DNA from: Palleronia sp. THAF1
GTDB taxonomy: Bacteria > Pseudomonadota > Alphaproteobacteria > Rhodobacterales > Rhodobacteraceae
Length of the DNA: 64,000 bases
Assembly (NCBI RefSeq): GCF_009363795.1
Contig: NZ_CP045421.1
Span: forward strand, 1 to 64,000
Direction: 5' to 3'
In this document: piece by piece, positions 63,114-64,000 of the stretch
How the letters are laid out: every line of letters begins with the position of its first letter
Numbering within the stretch: position 1 is the stretch's first letter
Notes under the pieces: model-generated
The model's database searches: none
Told to the model about the DNA's origin: nothing
Seen by the model: the letters and a program-made list of their open reading frames with translations, nothing else
Position numbers and translations under genes: made by a program

Positions 63114-64000
63114 CTAAGTTCGCTCCCGACCGGTCACGCGGTGGATCAGCCTCTTCGCGGGGCCCATCAGTTCCCGCTCCGGTCCGGCAGGACGACCTGC
63201 GGCAAGCCAGAGAAGAAGAACGGCGGTCGGATAGGTCACGACACCCGCCGCAATCATGGCTGCAGCCTTCAGGGCCTGAAGCCCCATGTCGCCATCGCCC
63301 ATCTGCACCCCAACCAGATAGACAACCGTCGCCATGATCGCGGCCCCGGCAAGCGAACGCCAGTTGATCCGGATCTGCTCTGTAACGCTCAGATCCAGGA
63401 TCTGCCGCACCAAATACAGATTCACGCCAATACTAATGATCGCCGCAATCGAACGGCCTATCAATAGGCCGACGAAACCGCCTGCCAGCAGACCGAGCAA
63501 CGTAAGCGGCACGCGAATACACAGGTTAATAAGGCTGCGGTTGAACAGAACCTTCGAACGCCCCGTCCCCATCGCGAGCGGTTGCACCATTCTGGCGATG
63601 GTTTGTATCGCAAAGATACTGGCCAGGAATTGAATCACCAGGGCGGCTTGCTGCCATTGCTCCCCCAACGCCAAAAGAACCAACGGTTCAGCCGCAACGG
63701 CAAGCCCCACCCCAAGGGGAAGTGCCAACAGCGTAAGGAGCGATTGCGCCCGTTGATACGCGCGGGTGAGACGTTCCTTGTCGTCGGCGAGCTTGGCGAA
63801 GCCGGGAAAGACCGCCTGTGAAATGGGCTGCGTCGCCTCACGCGTCGGCAGGTTTGCTAGCCGATCCCCGACGGAGTAGTAGCCAAGCAGAGTATTTCCC
63901 AAAAAGTAGCCAAGAGCCAACTGGTCGAAACGGTAATTGATGGTATTGACCGCCTGCCCCAAGCCAACCCAGATTGAAAATGACATCAAGTCGCGCCACT
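63114..64000 (-). CDS. flippase of the MOP superfamily, C-terminal part (cut by window edge)
   Basis: At least 295 residues; the frame stays open to the window edge, with WRDLMSFSIWVGLGQAVN as the visible start of the conserved middle part, so the N-terminal third (4-6 helices) is outside. About eight helices are seen, with NYRFDQLALGYFLGNTLLGYYSVGDR typical of the polysaccharide_synt_C / WzxC/ExoT type exporters. It is a second flippase beside that at 40154 and converges on the sulfotransferase with 4 bp between stops. Confidence 0.88.
   Translation of the reverse strand, partial: WRDLMSFSIWVGLGQAVNTINYRFDQLALGYFLGNTLLGYYSVGDRLANLPTREATQPISQAVFPGFAKLADDKERLTRAYQRAQSLLTLLALPLGVGLAVAAEPLVLLALGEQWQQAALVIQFLASIFAIQTIARMVQPLAMGTGRSKVLFNRSLINLCIRVPLTLLGLLAGGFVGLLIGRSIAAIISIGVNLYLVRQILDLSVTEQIRINWRSLAGAAIMATVVYLVGVQMGDGDMGLQALKAAAMIAAGVVTYPTAVLLLWLAAGRPAGPERELMGPAKRLIHRVTGRERT

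Noticed and set aside
1-64000. CRISPR arrays, tRNA or rRNA genes
   Set aside because: No regularly spaced direct repeats with unique spacers and no cloverleaf-like or rRNA sequence was noticed; a tRNAscan-SE and CRISPR finder run would settle it.

Overview
The window is GC-rich DNA with dense, mostly ATG/GTG/TTG-started genes and many 4-base ATGA start/stop overlaps. It looks like an extrachromosomal replicon (plasmid or chromid) of an alphaproteobacterium, most likely Rhodobacteraceae. The main reason is a replication module at 8.9-12.5 kb: a small initiator whose C-terminus resembles the DnaA N-terminal domain, divergent from a parA-parB pair, with five copies of a CCTTACCCGCGGGTAAGG-like palindrome in and around the pair. 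This is the DnaA-like plasmid type known from Rhodobacterales. No rRNA, tRNA or CRISPR was seen.

Region 1 (1-8.4 kb, all minus strand) is the most unusual part. A SARP/BTAD-type regulator with TPRs leads into a PAP2/vanadium-haloperoxidase-fold protein carrying an Asn-Arg dipeptide repeat, a subtilisin-like (S8) protein, an animal-type haem peroxidase, a papain-like (C1) protein with an alpha/beta-hydrolase-like C-terminus, and a further gene cut by the window edge. None of the enzymes shows a signal peptide. I do not recognise this combination as a named system; it is my candidate for an undescribed one.

Region 2 (12.7-21.2 kb, plus strand) is one operon: a GtrA-type flippase, a GT-C membrane glycosyltransferase, a CDP-glucose pathway (RfbF, RfbG, an RfbH-like dehydratase lacking the Fe-S cysteines), a sugar C-methyltransferase, an SDR reductase and a GtrB-type polyprenyl-phosphate glycosyltransferase. 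Together these read as a pathway that makes a C-methylated dideoxyhexose and transfers it to a glycan in the periplasm.

Region 3 (21.2-51.8 kb) is an exopolysaccharide locus of Wzx/Wzy type: Wzc-like tyrosine kinase, O-antigen-ligase/polymerase-like protein, OPX exporter and flippase; a PglF-like 4,6-dehydratase, PLP aminotransferase and small phosphoglycosyltransferase for a bacillosamine-like primer; UDP-glucose and UDP-HexNAc dehydrogenases for uronic acids; six GT4 enzymes; a formyltransferase/ATP-grasp/HAD trio; and acyltransferase, sulfotransferase, deacetylase, pectate-lyase-like and FAD oxidoreductase genes. A LuxR-type regulator with a degenerate receiver sits in the middle.

Region 4 (51.9-55.8 kb) is a scar: a frameshifted ISNCY-type transposase fused to a truncated AbiEii-like toxin gene, an AT-rich stretch with many TGTAAC repeats and a 39-bp alternating purine/pyrimidine tract, TTCATAACCC iteron-like repeats, and an IS110 remnant.

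Region 5 (55.8-64 kb) resumes polysaccharide genes: GT2, GT4, GT61, a tandem GT2, a second sulfotransferase and a second flippase running off the end. Overall the replicon appears to specialise in a sulfated, uronate-containing surface polysaccharide, reminiscent of the biofilm plasmids of roseobacters.
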